Under the pieces are notes generated by a model. The model did not search any database. It was not told the origin of the DNA and saw only the letters and a program-made list of their open reading frames with translations. The position numbers and the translations under genes are program-made. This document shows, one piece after another, positions 30,380 through 42,014 of a stretch of DNA of 64,000 nucleotides (its first letter is position 1; each line of letters opens with the position of its first letter). Source of the stretch: Symbiodinium sp. CCMP2592 (Eukaryota > Sar > Dinophyceae > Suessiales > Symbiodiniaceae); NCBI GenBank assembly GCA_905221615.1, contig CAJNDT010004735.1:62001-126000 (forward strand), in the 5' to 3' direction.

Positions 30380-30888
30380 AATCACAAAGTCCGTAGATCA
30401 CTAACATCTGGTCGATGGCAAAGGCACCTTTGATGGAAATGTTGGGGTTGTTCTTGGCAAGAATTTCTCGACCTCTGCCCTTGTGATCGAAATCACAGTT
30501 GTGGTCCTGTCCAGGCTCATGGCGAGCAAGACGGTGCATCGAAGCAACTGGACCCCAGTTTCGAACATGCAAAAGGCGCCGTGCGACTCAGCTGGAAAAC
30601 AAAGCTGTCCTCTGCGTGTCTGCACTTCGCGCAGAAAGTATAGCCGCACTTGCATTCAAAGCCAGTGAGGCCGCACCTGCGTCTACAGCTAGCGGACAGA
30701 CTGCTGTCAAACAAGCTCAGAGAAAGAGCAACCGGAAGAGTGCAGCACTGAGCTGAAGGCTTCTTACCGCAGAACCAGCATTTGGTCTTGTCCTTCGAGT
30801 CTAGTGGCAGGGCTGCATTTCCCGGTGTGGCCGTGGACCATTGCGAAAGAATCTGCTCCTTCTGCTCTTCCTTTGGCACGTCTTCCAT
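30380..30888 (-). CDS. AN1-type zinc finger, three exons
   Basis: Exon a 30761-30888 (from MEDVPKEEQKEQ, though the frame is open upstream) ends in CWFCGKK. Exon b is 30610-30676 (CGLTGFECKCGYTFCAKCRH). Exon c starts at 30506 (DHNCDFDHKGRGREILAKNN). Joined, they give the AN1 pattern C-x2-C ... CGLTGFxCxCGxxFC ... H-x-C, with Cys replacing the usual His in FCAKC-RH. Introns are 30677-30760 (GC-AG) and 30507-30609 (GA-AG). The 3' end is unclear beyond AFAIDQM. AN1 proteins bind ubiquitin/proteasome partners in stress responses. It may be the C-terminal part of the same gene as the ubiquitin-like exons at 31946-32808, which would make a ZFAND4-like protein. Confidence 0.65.
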
Positions 30889-31945
30889 AGCCTCGCAAAA
30901 GAACTCTCTGGCCTTGGCAGGCTATGAAAGCGCGGATGCCAGGCCTCGGAATCAGGATCTACTTTTCCTTGTTCCGCTTTGGCTTCCTCTTCCCTGCCAT
31001 CGAAAGAAAGTCCGCAATGATTGCCATCGATAGTCTGCGAGTAAGAAAAAGAAAGCCAGAGAGAGTGGGCCCCGCAGCTTTGGCAGCCGCGCATTATAGG
31101 AAGACTCGACTAGGCAGCATCCTCCGCAGACCATCGAATGGCCAAGACCGATCAATCTTTTCCCTGCTGCATCACCTCCTTTTAGCAGCAGAAGGAACCG
31201 GACAAGCAATTCACCATCAAATTTGCTAGCCATGGCTGGCAACCATTGCTTCTCTGGAACGATCTTCGTGCCAGAACCGATCAGTGATGAGGACACAGAC
31301 TCCACTCCGACTTGACGGTGCTGAATACGCGCCAGCTTCACTTTTCTTTTTTTGCTTTAGTTTCCTCCTCCTGACAAAAATTAACCCTACGGCTTCAAGG
31401 CACAGCACGACCAGTTCTGAGTTGCTCCTCTTCCTTTTTCTTTCTCTCGGCATAGCATTTTGAACCTGATAGTTTTCAGAGCCGACCGAAGACCTGCCTC
31501 ATGCATGCAGCCCGAGACCACAACACAACAACACAGCTAAGTAGAGCACAATAGTTATCTGTCTTGGCGGTGCCGCAGAATCCACACCCGCCGCGGCAGG
31601 GAACCGAAACCACCTGCAGCGAGTCTCATTACTTTGCTGTGTTGATGAGGATCTGGGCTTGTTTGAGACCGTATTGAGCATAGCGGATTTGCGAGTGTGG
31701 TCAAAGCGCGAGAGTTGGTCGTGCTCATCCGTTCCAATATGCCACAGACACAGCAAGTGCTAAGTTGCTGGCAGGCTCCTCTTCCTTCTTTTCTACCTGA
31801 TAGTCGGCAGAACGATGGCAAACCCCGCAAACAGCAAACCGAGTGCACCTGGACACCAAAGCAGAGCTTGCCAATACCATCAAAAAAAAGTATCAACAAA
31901 TTTCTTGCATGTACTTGCCGAAACATAATGAACGGACGAAGCCAG
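30889..31945 (-). other. Probable further exons between the Ubl and AN1 parts, not resolved
   Basis: Protein-like - strand pieces include GVESVSSSLIGSGTKIVPEK (about 31240-31310) and MASKFDGELLVRFLLLLKGG (about 31175-31232). Splice borders could not be fixed, so a single gene across this stretch is an inference. Confidence 0.35.
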
Positions 31946-32808
31946 CCGTTGGCCTTGGTTTCTGCTCCACCAGAAGCGCTTGAGGCTCCCTTGACCTGCA
32001 CCGTGAGACTTAAACCCATTAGGAAACCTTCAAGACGACTTTTGCTTCCCAACTTTGGTCGGGACACACCACAGTGAAGTGATGATACTGTGAAGGAGAA
32101 CTCGTCGGCTTTGGACGTGCTGCACGACTCATGCTGAGGCCATCACAAGGAACAGTGTCGACTTATCGCAAATCTTGGCTGACTCGAGGGTGTCCTCGTC
32201 CTGTAGAGCACATGCACACGGCCACAAGCATCGTCCGACTGGGGAGAAGTGTCTAACGATTCTCTGAAACATTGTCAACGTGAGAATCACAGTCAGAAGC
32301 CATACTGTAACAACTACAACAATGTCAAGGTTAAGGCTTTCTACTTTAGGGTCAGGGATCATTGCACAAGCATAAATCACCTAGGAGGAAGATCGAACAC
32401 CTGCAACAGAGAAGGATGTGGGCGAGAACCCTCTGCCGTTGATGCAGAAAGAAGCTGAGAACGCCAATGTTCCATGTGCTCCTTCAACAGCTTCCCCTTG
32501 AGGAACAGTCGCTGCTCCGATGCGTCCAAGCCGCACTCCTGCCGCTTTCACAAACAGAGAAGATCGGGCTTCGGTTAAGCCATGCCACCTCACAACATGA
32601 AACCTTGCTTTCAGGCTCCTGTGCAGCTCAACTCTCGCGTTGCTGACATCAAGCCCCACAATGCCCAGGCACCGGAAGCTACCCTGAAAAAAAAGATGCC
32701 GCACAGCTCCTCGTGGCACTTCCTTTTGAGCTCACCGATTGTCAATGTAGCTTCTATTCCTCCAAGCTTGAAGGACCTTCCACCGGGTGACGGTGGCACA
32801 CTAGCCAT
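31946..32808 (-). CDS. Ubiquitin-like domain, four exons
   Basis: Exons 32710-32808, 32482-32538, 32147-32200 and from 31995 (to about 31946) join in frame: GGRSFKLGGIEATLTIGELK ... KCHE|ECGLDASEQRLFLKGKLLK|DEDTLESAKICDKSTLFL|VKGASSASGG. This is a complete beta-grasp pattern: the strand-1 end, the TIGELK helix, the RLFLKGK strand, DxxTLxxxxIxDxSTLFLV. Introns are 32539-32709 (GA-AG), 32201-32481 (GA-AG) and 31996-32146 (GT-AG). The start ATG at 32808 is the first in this exon and may be preceded by another exon. It resembles Ubl domains of BAG/ZFAND-type proteins; with the AN1 finger downstream on the same strand, a ZFAND4-like protein is my best guess. Confidence 0.6.
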
Positions 32809-32819
32809 GTCCAGATCAT

Positions 32820-33327
32820 GATATCACATATCTCTCTGTCCGGCCGGCTGCATGATGAAACATGCAATCGCATCAGCTGAGCTGTAATGAACACGGGACC
32901 TCACTTGAATCTGATCCAAGGCACTTTATGGCCCCGGAGCCTTTGAAACTCAGCTCCATCAGCCTTGACTGGCTCGGAAAGAATAGCAGAATAGCAGTCT
33001 TCATGCAGCAGTAACAGCAAGATTCAGAGTCTGCAAAGCAGCGGCCATGAGTGGAAGGTCCTGATACTGCTGCTGTTTTTGCCTACGCCGACTTGCAGTG
33101 AGTGGTTCGTGCCTCTGCGCCAAGAAAGAAACCTGAAAGTATCCTTAAATCAATCATGTCAGAATATGTCAGCTGTCGACACTCCAACAAAACACAATGC
33201 AGTGCGGCTATCCAACCACCTTGTGCCTCTCTAGCTGCCTCAGGAAGGCAAGACAACAACGACGTACTGGTGAAACATTTTACTAAATGGCTCCAGCAGA
33301 ATCAATACTGGACCCGTTCATAAACCA
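32820..33327. other. No feature seen
   Basis: Likely the 3' flank of the - strand Ubl/RCC1-like gene and the 5' flank of the Ubl/AN1 gene. Frames are short. Confidence 0.4.
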
Positions 33328-34773
33328 TTAACTGTCTCCAGCTTCATGCTTGGCAGAGAACTTGGAGATGCGAAGGGAAGTGCAATGGACATCCTGCAGC
33401 TGGTCTTGAACCGGACTGCTATCACCCCCAACCTGCCTGTCACCCCAAGTGACGACACCACCATCACCACGGATGACGGCAAAGGCTGAGTTAGAGCCTT
33501 GAATGTCTCGAGCGTCGTAGAGCTGGTCCTGCACCACCTGGCAGTCGCCTCCGTAGTCCTCGTCTCCCCAAGTGACAACCGTCCCATCTCCGAGTATGGC
33601 CGCGAACGCGCCGTCGGAAGCTGAAAGCTTCTGGACATCTCTCAGTTGAGCCTGGACCGCCAGGCTGTTGCCGCCTCGACCAAAGCCATGACGGCCTCCC
33701 CACGTAACAACCGTACCATCTCCTCGAAGAGCAGCAAAAGCCGTGTCGGTGGCCCGGATCTCCTTGATGTTCCGGAGCTTGTCCTGCACACTACTGCTGT
33801 CACCCCCCGAGTCCGCCGAGCCCCAAGTCACCACGGTCCCATCACCGCGAATAGCAGCAAAAGCGTAGCTGGAACCATGGACTTTCCTGACATCTTGAAG
33901 CTGAGCCTGGACGGCACTGCTGTCACCTCCGCCATGCTTGTCGCCCCAGGTGACGACACTACCGTCACTGCGGATGGCTGCGAAGGCCGAGTAGGTGTGA
34001 TGAACCTGTGTGACATTTTGGAGAAGACCTTTCACTTCACTGCAATCTCCTCCGCAGTCCTCGCTTCCCCATGCTGCGACGGCACCATCACCCCGAATCG
34101 CCGCAAACGCACGCCCAGAGGCAGCAATATGCTTGACGTCCACGAGCTGCTCCTGCACGGAGCTGCTGTCTCCACCAAAGCGCCGATCACCCCAGGTGAC
34201 TACGCTACCATCGTGCCTGATCGCAGCGAAGGCAAAGGCCGAAGCCGACATGTCGTACACGTTGTGAAGCTGCGACATCACTGATGTGCTGTCTGCGCCA
34301 CAAGCGGTGTCACCCCAAGTAACCACCGAATCATCACTCAACACGGCAGCAAAGGCTCCGCTTGAGCAGCGAATCCTCTGCACACCTTCGAGCTTGGCGT
34401 GTGCGACACTGCTGTACTGACCACAGGCAACTTTTTCGCCCCAGGACACCACAGACCCATCACCACGGAGCAAAGCAAATGCTCTGCAAAGCCTTCCGGA
34501 CACAAGAGTCGCGTACCTGACTGTGGCAGTAACAGTATCCCCGTTTTGCAGGCCTATGTCTTGCAGAGTGCGAGTTCCCTTCAAAAGCTGACCGTTGGCA
34601 GTGATCAGCTCATGGATGCCAAGCTCCTTCTGGACCTTGGAGCGTAGCCTTTGTACAGTACTGTCATGATCCACGACCACAGTGGTCGCTTCCCCACTGA
34701 GCAAAGCAACTCGTAGCGTAATGGACGTTGGCGGCACCGTGCTTTCTGGACACTCTTCCGTGCCAGACATCAC
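33328..34773 (-). CDS. Ubiquitin-like domain + RCC1-like repeat protein, 481 aa
   Basis: A single - strand frame from ATG at 34773. Residues about 18-88 form a full ubiquitin-like domain (ITLRVALLSGEATTVVVDHD through the QRLRSKVQKELGI helix and LKGTRTLQDIGLQNGDTV). Then about nine RCC1-like blades of the form 'AFAAI.GDGTVVTWGD..FGGDSSSVQ.QL.DV'. The architecture matches a large Symbiodiniaceae family; the RCC1-like part should fold as a beta-propeller. The last ~20 residues (LRISKFSAKHEAGDS) leave the repeat pattern and could be read-through into a 3' intron. No constant-loop hairpin lies downstream. Function is not known beyond probable protein binding. Confidence 0.85.
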   Translation of the reverse strand: MMSGTEECPESTVPPTSITLRVALLSGEATTVVVDHDSTVQRLRSKVQKELGIHELITANGQLLKGTRTLQDIGLQNGDTVTATVRYATLVSGRLCRAFALLRGDGSVVSWGEKVACGQYSSVAHAKLEGVQRIRCSSGAFAAVLSDDSVVTWGDTACGADSTSVMSQLHNVYDMSASAFAFAAIRHDGSVVTWGDRRFGGDSSSVQEQLVDVKHIAASGRAFAAIRGDGAVAAWGSEDCGGDCSEVKGLLQNVTQVHHTYSAFAAIRSDGSVVTWGDKHGGGDSSAVQAQLQDVRKVHGSSYAFAAIRGDGTVVTWGSADSGGDSSSVQDKLRNIKEIRATDTAFAALRGDGTVVTWGGRHGFGRGGNSLAVQAQLRDVQKLSASDGAFAAILGDGTVVTWGDEDYGGDCQVVQDQLYDARDIQGSNSAFAVIRGDGGVVTWGDRQVGGDSSPVQDQLQDVHCTSLRISKFSAKHEAGDS

Positions 34774-37435
34774 GTTTTAGGCATTACGGCCAAATCGCAT
34801 GGAGAGGCCATGGCCTGTTCAAGGACGCCTGATGAGAAAGTGAGCAGTACCAAACCTCCTTCTCTGTAAACCCAGTACTCCTTTGTACAGCTGTGGGATT
34901 GCGTGTTGACAAGTTTGAAGGCTTGAGCAGTGTGCGAACCAGCTACTTGTCCGCATACCTGACTAGAGCCACACAGAAGGCATACGTGTCAAGAAGACAG
35001 CTTGCAGCAAGACAATCTAGCAGCATCTGGCAACAAATGCGTCAGGCCAGCTCACTGCGCTAAGTGCTGCCCTGAGCTTCCGACCCGGAGCCCCCCCCCC
35101 TACGGCTTCTTTCGTCGTGCCTCAGAAATTGCTCTGCAAAAGGATTGCTTGGCAGACATTCACAGAAAGCCTTCGACTCGGATCTGATTCGTCAATTTCA
35201 CAACTTTGCAAGCTTGAGCCGTTTTTTGGCAGAGCAGGCTGCTCCTCTTGCAGGGCTACCCAGACCAATAGGCTGCGCCTCAGGATGCCACGGGCGGCTC
35301 CAGGAATCCACCACCGCAGGACAGCCCGAAGGGCCGAAGGTTGCCGGGAAAAGGAGCTGCTCAGACCGTTGCTGGTTCAATCCTCCTTTGGGTGGCGATG
35401 CCACCATGTCCGAAAAGGGCCGTTCCACGGCCCGCCCCCACTCTCTTCTAGCTCTCTGTTGCGCAGCTCGCGAATCGGAATTCCAACAATCAGCCCAATC
35501 AACACACCGACTGCAGCGGCTTTGGGATTCTCAGCGAGATCCTTCAACCGGACAGTGATGCGACGGCAAGCGACATGGAGTGCCGCGCGAAGCATCGTAA
35601 AGCCCTCAAGACGTAACAGTCTACTTTCAATATGAAAACCTTGTTTGTTTGGCTGCTGCCGTGTGCTATTATCCAGTGCTCCCGAAAGCATCGACTCTTT
35701 CTACTTGAAGATATACGACGGTTCCAGCACACTTCACCATAAACTTCCCTCCTGTCCATGCAGGTGCACACAGCCTGCCCGCCCACGAGGCAATCGAAGA
35801 ACTACAGCTGTAAATCAAAACTGTTTCCGTGAAGTGAACATCTGCAACTCGACCAGCCCCAATTTGGAGTGGGCACGTTCCCGCAAGTTTTCTTCAAGGG
35901 TTCAGACGAATGAACGTAAACCTAAAGCCCTAAGTACGACTCCACCCCCTTAACCTCAACTCGAACAGTCATGTGGAATCTTCAATTTACGTTCCTGTAG
36001 TTCTTCCTTTTGGGCTCTAACGCAGACAGTAGATCTGGGTTTCGCTGATTAGCCATCATGGCCGCGAGTCCGTTCGAAGTCAATTGCACTTGCAGATCCT
36101 AGGAGCCTCATAACGCAAAGGTCAAGCCCAATACTGCGATAGCCAACCCTAAGGTGCTGTGAATCTTGTCCTGGGTTGAATGCTGCACAAAGGCTTATGC
36201 AAGGTGGAACACACATATTTACTGAGCAAGACTGTGGCTAGTCGAACCATCGTGCCCGGGAAGTCTTGATGCTATGCTTGCGGGGACTTTAAGCCTTTGG
36301 CACATGTTAACAACCGAGGTCCGGACGCCACGCTCCGTACCGAATTGCTGCACAAATGAGCCAAACGGAAGAGCAACGGCATCAAAGTGGGCAAGTTGGC
36401 AAGCTCGATGACGACTTCGGCATCAGCTCTCCAAAAAAACACTCAAACAGAAAGCCTCCATGCTGCGGCAAGTGTCACTTACTTGGAGCAAAGGCAAGCC
36501 TTCCGGATGGCGAACCAGTGGTCATGATATTGGCCTCAATTGTCGACTGCTTTCAAAAGGTCAGTGATCACATCGTGTGCATAAACCTGGCAAACCTGCA
36601 TTTTGAAGAGGAAAACGCAAGTCTCCTCACTAAACCCTAAAATGTGCAGTCGGATTGCACATCCTCCTGCAGTGCTCGGGGTCGGGCACAGAAATGCCTG
36701 AGTTGCGCTGGCAGGATCCTGGCTCCAAGGCTGAAAAAATGTAAACACTGATTGCTCATGACTGGCTAAATATCTTGCAGTCGGTCCTGCATCTTTTCCT
36801 TGGCATCAGGATGCCTGACAAGCACAGAGCATGCTGGCAAAGAAACAACCGTGGCTCGAGAAGCCACGTGTGCATGCTCGTGGACACCTTTCACGTCGTG
36901 ACCCTACATGCCAAAGTGTACTGGTCATGCCTTGATGGCACTAGCTCCAGATGGTATCGCTCAAGCGCGACGGTCAACACCTTCACGGCAAATCTTGCCA
37001 ATTTGAAGAAATTACGGGTAATGAAATGCATGGTTGTTCCGCTTGAGTGCCTCGATTCAGAAAAGAGCTTGATGAGACATGCACAACTGGGACATGACTT
37101 CGGCATCTGATCAATCATTCAATTGCTCTCCGCGCCTGAATGCTGAAGTTCCCACCATCTGCTGAACTGTCAACCTTTCGCGCATCTACGTGTCCGCATG
37201 ACCCTAGGAACGAGGCATTGATCGTATCTCGAGCTCGGAGCATTGTAGGGCTGCCCTTCGAGACCAGCACCACCTCCATTGGCAACTGCATACATCGAGT
37301 TCAAGTTCGAAGAAAGCAGTCTCGCACAGCTGCGGCAATATACCTTCAACGAAAAAGGAGTGCAGCTCACATGCCTGCCTTGGCTTTGTGAACTTTGGGA
37401 TCGGACCAGAGCGCGCTCCTCGAACAAGATGTAAT
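34774..37435. other. No gene resolved
   Basis: A - strand piece at about 35420-35600 carries a hydrophobic helix KAAAVGVLIGLIVGIPIREL and could be an exon of a small membrane protein. A + strand frame 36356-36640 is open but shows no motif. A poly-C run lies at 35090-35100. Confidence 0.35.
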
Positions 37436-37439
37436 TTGT

Positions 37440-37690
37440 TGTTTGCATACGCGAATGGATGTAAATATGCATGTACGCATGTATGTCTGTATGCATGCAT
37501 GTATGCATGCATGCATGTATGTATGTATGTATGTGGTGCGGATGAACGGATGTATGCGCGTACCCATTCACAAATTGTCTATCCGTAACATGTGCGTGCA
37601 CATTTCTAGACGCAAACACGTACATAGAATATATATATATACATAATTTGCATGCATGCATGCATGCAGGCGTACATACAACCAGTTGTG
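37440..37690. repeat. ATGTATGC/GCATGCAT-rich simple sequence
   Basis: Runs of (ATGT)n, (GCAT)n and a short (TA)n; largely self-complementary through GCATGC. Confidence 0.85.
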
Positions 37691-37699
37691 AGATCTGTT

Positions 37700-40180
37700 T
37701 CAGATACCATGTCATGCCAAGCAGCAAGTCCAAAACCTTGTTTGCAAAATCGCCACACTGCTGGAAAAGAAAACATTCCGCTGATGCTGGGGCCTGAACT
37801 ACCGGATGCCGCTACGGCACATCGGTGGTAAACAGATTAGACAGACGCAAACAATTAAACGGATCAGGTAATGCCTTTTTATTATAATACCAGGTATTGA
37901 CTATCGCTGATAGTCCGTAAGGAAACGAAGATCAGCATCTATGCAACAAGAATAAACATGCTTACTTGTCCCTACGAATATAAGTGCGCAGAAGTGCATG
38001 CATGCATCATACCTTTTGAAAATATATCTGAATAATCCGTATATGTAAGCACACATACCACTACACGTTTGTCACGACACTTGGAGCTCAAATGTTGTCC
38101 AGAAACCATCAGATTGTCGGCATACAAAACCGTTATGATGAGCGTCGCAAGGTTGATAGATTGCTGCAGTTCGTTGCAGTGGAGTTGTGGGTACAAGACA
38201 AGGTTGAGTTCTTGAATCGCGACCACAAACTCACCTGAGTATTTGGGTGACTTGCTGAAAAAACGCCCGCTCTGCTTACTTCCCGGTCAAAGGTCCTGCT
38301 GATCCAAGTGTACTCCGATCTCTGCCAAGTCGCCGGGCCCAAAAGCAGGACCCTGCCCGAAGATGCGAAGTGGGTCTGCAGCGTCATATCATCTGTCCAA
38401 CAAGCGTTTACGATAAAAAACACTGAAGACTAATGCCGAACGAAACCAAAACCCAAACTCAAGACCCCACATGAGTATGGCAACCACTGCCTGACAATAC
38501 TGTCAATACATTGCCTTACATGTCCATGTGTTGCCTGCAGCAGGTTGTTGAGGCAGTGCACACCTGCACAAAGACGCCGGACGATTAGGCAATGTGAATG
38601 GGGCGACATGAAGTTGGTTTTGACATGGACCACCACGGCAAGAGCGCAATCTCAGCATCTCGCCACATAAGCCGCCTAACTGCCGCTCGTGGTAGATGTA
38701 CCTGGCAGATTCTGTCGCAGATTTCGATAAAGGTCAAAGCACAAGAAACCAGAAGTTTCCGAGCACCACGCCCCATGGTGGGACACCCACTGAGGATTCA
38801 TTTGACAATCCCGAATGCCATACAACAGATTGCTGATGTCTGAGAACCCTGTCCTGCAAAACCACATCAGCGTGCCAATGCCAAAAACACCAAGGCAGTC
38901 AACTGGAACCAGACTACCCGACGTGAAAAACTGTGCATTCAAAATATTGCTGGAAAAACCTGCGGCAGGAAGCGGAATGCGACAAAGAACCATGCAACAT
39001 TCCTGTCAAGTGTTTCCGGTTTGCCAGCCGCAATCAAGGATTTTCTTCGTGGGGGACCATGCACACGGAGATTCAAAATTGGCCAATCATAGCCAATATT
39101 AAAATACCGCTGCCGACAAGATATGAGGTATGAGCCAAGCAACCGATCGGATTTTTGAAGCTGAAACAACAGATCCTTATCAGTAACACACACACACACA
39201 CATGGATGTCTTCGTCAAAAGCTTCGCTGTTGAGCACATGTTTTGGGATATTAAAATCCTATGTCTAATCCGTTCATAACGACAGTTCAACTTAACCGTG
39301 AGCAATTTTGTTGGCAAAGACAGTGTGTCCAACGTTCAACGTCGCATCTTGCTGACCAACAAACAATGTCTGCATCGTTCAAAAGCTCGTGATACAAAGC
39401 TTAATTTGCATTAACGTTAGCGCAGGTCACATCAATTGGGCGAATACCCGCTTATCTCTGTAGTTTACAAACATGGAACGGTTGTTGACTGCTTTCAAGC
39501 TGCAGTATATTCTCACTGCTCATCTTTTGATCTGATCGAGAATTCTGTAAGCCTAGAGCTGTTTCAAAAAAACAAGATGATGCATGTTGCGAGCTCTTGC
39601 ATAAAGCAGATTTGATACTCGATGATTTCAAGCTTTTGTGGACAACAGTTTTCAACGTGCTGCCATCCAACCGATGTCGAACACTTGGATCACATGATCC
39701 TTTCAATGTGCATCTCAATACATAACTCAGTTCTGCAAAACAAAAATTGTGACAATCTAAGATTCGATGACAACACAGCAGCAACATGCTAAACCCGCTT
39801 TTTCGCGCGGGAGACATTCGCAGCTGGCTGCCTCTGCAACGTGGTTGTAATTTTTTTCTTCGTTGTGTGTGGGCAACGTCGACCGAAACTTTGCACTTCC
39901 AAGACAAGCCAATCCAGCAAGTGGGAAGCCAGGCGGAGGAACAGGAGCCACAACCGCTGTTCCTCTGCATTGCATCCAAAGAAGTAAGATTGACCACGAT
40001 CTGCCGTTTCATGCCTTCACAAACATGTGCAAATCAAGAAACAACGCAATACAGGGATTACACCAGCGAAGACCCCAAACAGAATGCATCGAATCATACC
40101 GGTTCAAGTTGGAATGTGTTGGATCCCAATCTGGCTTCGCCAGCAGATTTTGCGAAGAAGAATTAAGCATTGGGCGATAT
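37700..40180. other. No gene resolved
   Basis: AT-richer DNA with a short (AC)n at 39187-39200. Frames on both strands are short and without motifs. Confidence 0.4.
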
Positions 40181-41480
40181 ATTTCTGCGAAAGAAGAGTG
40201 GGTGGTGGGACTCAAGCGTGTGGGAAGGTTTTTGGGAGGGTCCAGGGAGCATCGTTCAGAGGATCTTGCTGCAACACCATGCACGGAAAACATGCACATT
40301 TCTCCCGCAACTGCCACATTGTTGCCGCCTTTGCAAAACAGGATACCTGGCCTCTGCTGCAAACGTTCGCGGACGAAGTGCAAAAGAGCTTGGTGTTTCG
40401 CTTCGGTTGGCTGTCGGACGGGAAGAAAACGAGAACTTTGCCGTGCATGTTTGGCAAGAAGGTAGGAAGGGATTTGTCGGCTTACAAGGCAAACAAAAAG
40501 CTCTCTTAACACGGAACCATTCACGTTTTCTCTGCTGACCGAACGAAGCATTGTCCACAGGTTTTTGTTGCCGCAGGAACCGCACAAAGAAAAAACGCAA
40601 CTTCTCCACAATTTTCATAACATTACCTTTTGCAAAACAGGATTCCTTGCCTCCGCTGTAGACATTGGAGGAAGAAGCACAACATAGGGTGCTATATGGA
40701 TCGGTTAGCTGTCGCACGGGAAAAAAGTGTGAACTTTGGCGCGCAATTTTGGCGAAAAGAAGCGCGCACAGGGGTGCGTCGGCTTACAACACAAAACAAA
40801 AATCTTTCTTTACACGGAACCATTCACGACTTTTTCCGTGGACCGAACGAAGATCCATAGAATCTTGCTACCGCAAAAACCCCACAACATTTCCGTTTTG
40901 CGAGACAGGATATGTGCCTCTGCTGTAGACGTCTGTGGAAGAAGCACGAAAGAGGTTGGTATACAGATCGGTTCACGGGAAAAGGTAGGAACTTTGCCGC
41001 GCGAACTTGAGAAAAAGAAACGCAAAGGGGTTTCTTGGCTTACATCGCAAACAAAAATCTTTCTTCACACGAAACCGTTGACGATTTTTTCCGCCGACAA
41101 AACGAAGAACGTCGTCCACAGGATCTTGCTGCCGCAGAAACTACGCACGGAAGAACACACAACCTTCGCGCAACTGTTACAACATTGCTGCCTTGCAAGA
41201 CAGGACACCGGATTCCTGGCCTTTGCTGTCGACGTTTGTGAAAAAGGTTTGGTTTACGGATCGGTTGGCTGTCGCACGGGGATGGCAACTTTGCTGCGCA
41301 AACTTGGCGTAATGAAGGCCGCACAGAGGTGTGTCCGACAAGGCAAAACAAATAACGTTTTTTACACGGAACCACTGACAAATTTTTCCACAGACCGAAA
41401 GAACTTCGTCAGGATCTTACTTCCGCAGAACCACGCACGAGGACACACACACACACACAGACATAACTTTCCCGCAACTG
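40180..41480. repeat. Diverged tandem array, period ~270-300 bp, about 4-5 units
   Basis: The landmark ACAGGAT...CCTCTGCTG.A.ACGT recurs at about 40334, 40635, 40908 and 41207. ACGGAACCATTCACG, CGGTTGGCTGTCGCACGGG and GAACTTTG.CGCGCAA recur between. Units are well diverged, so the array is old. Frames are open on both strands but probably reflect repeat composition. Confidence 0.8.
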
Positions 41481-41942
41481 TTGATCCGACTCTTAACAGC
41501 AGCACAACGATGTTGGAGTGGAATTGCGGGACAAGGCAAGAAAACCCAAAAGGAAGTCTAACCAGAAGAGAAGCACAAGCGTTCAATTGGTGACATTGTT
41601 TGATGGCTCAAGATCATGTCATTGGCACATTTGGCTGCACAGTCGTTACCCACACAAGCACAGGACGTTCGTGGGGTTGAACATTATGACAAACAAGGCA
41701 CAAATGTGGACTCCACACACAGCGCAAGCCATCTTTATTTGACCTCCAAAGACCCCGAATCCTGTTAATAAGGCACACAGCAAACTATTAGAGCCTATTT
41801 TTGAGTTTAGTCAAAAAACTCCATGCCTGCTAGGAGGACGTTAGAAGGATGCTGGGAATCTAGAAATTTGAGAACGTCACAGTCCCGATCACAAAATTCC
41901 ACGCATGCCACGAGGACGCTGCGGACATCACGAGGACGTGCC

Positions 41943-42014
41943 ACGAGGACGCCACTTTTTCACACAAAATACACATGTTCTTGATTTTTTTCATTGAAAA
42001 AGTGGCGTCCTCGT
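41943..42014. repeat. Perfect 20-bp inverted repeat, 32-nt spacer
   Basis: ACGAGGACGCCACTTTTTCA (41943-41962) and its exact complement (41995-42014). Several more CACGAGGACG copies lie just to the left (41909-41950). Confidence 0.95.

Noticed and set aside
33225-33270. GTTGTTGTCTTGCC downstream of the - strand RCC1-like stop as a diverged hairpin core
   Set aside because: Only about nine contiguous bases match and no complementary arms are present.
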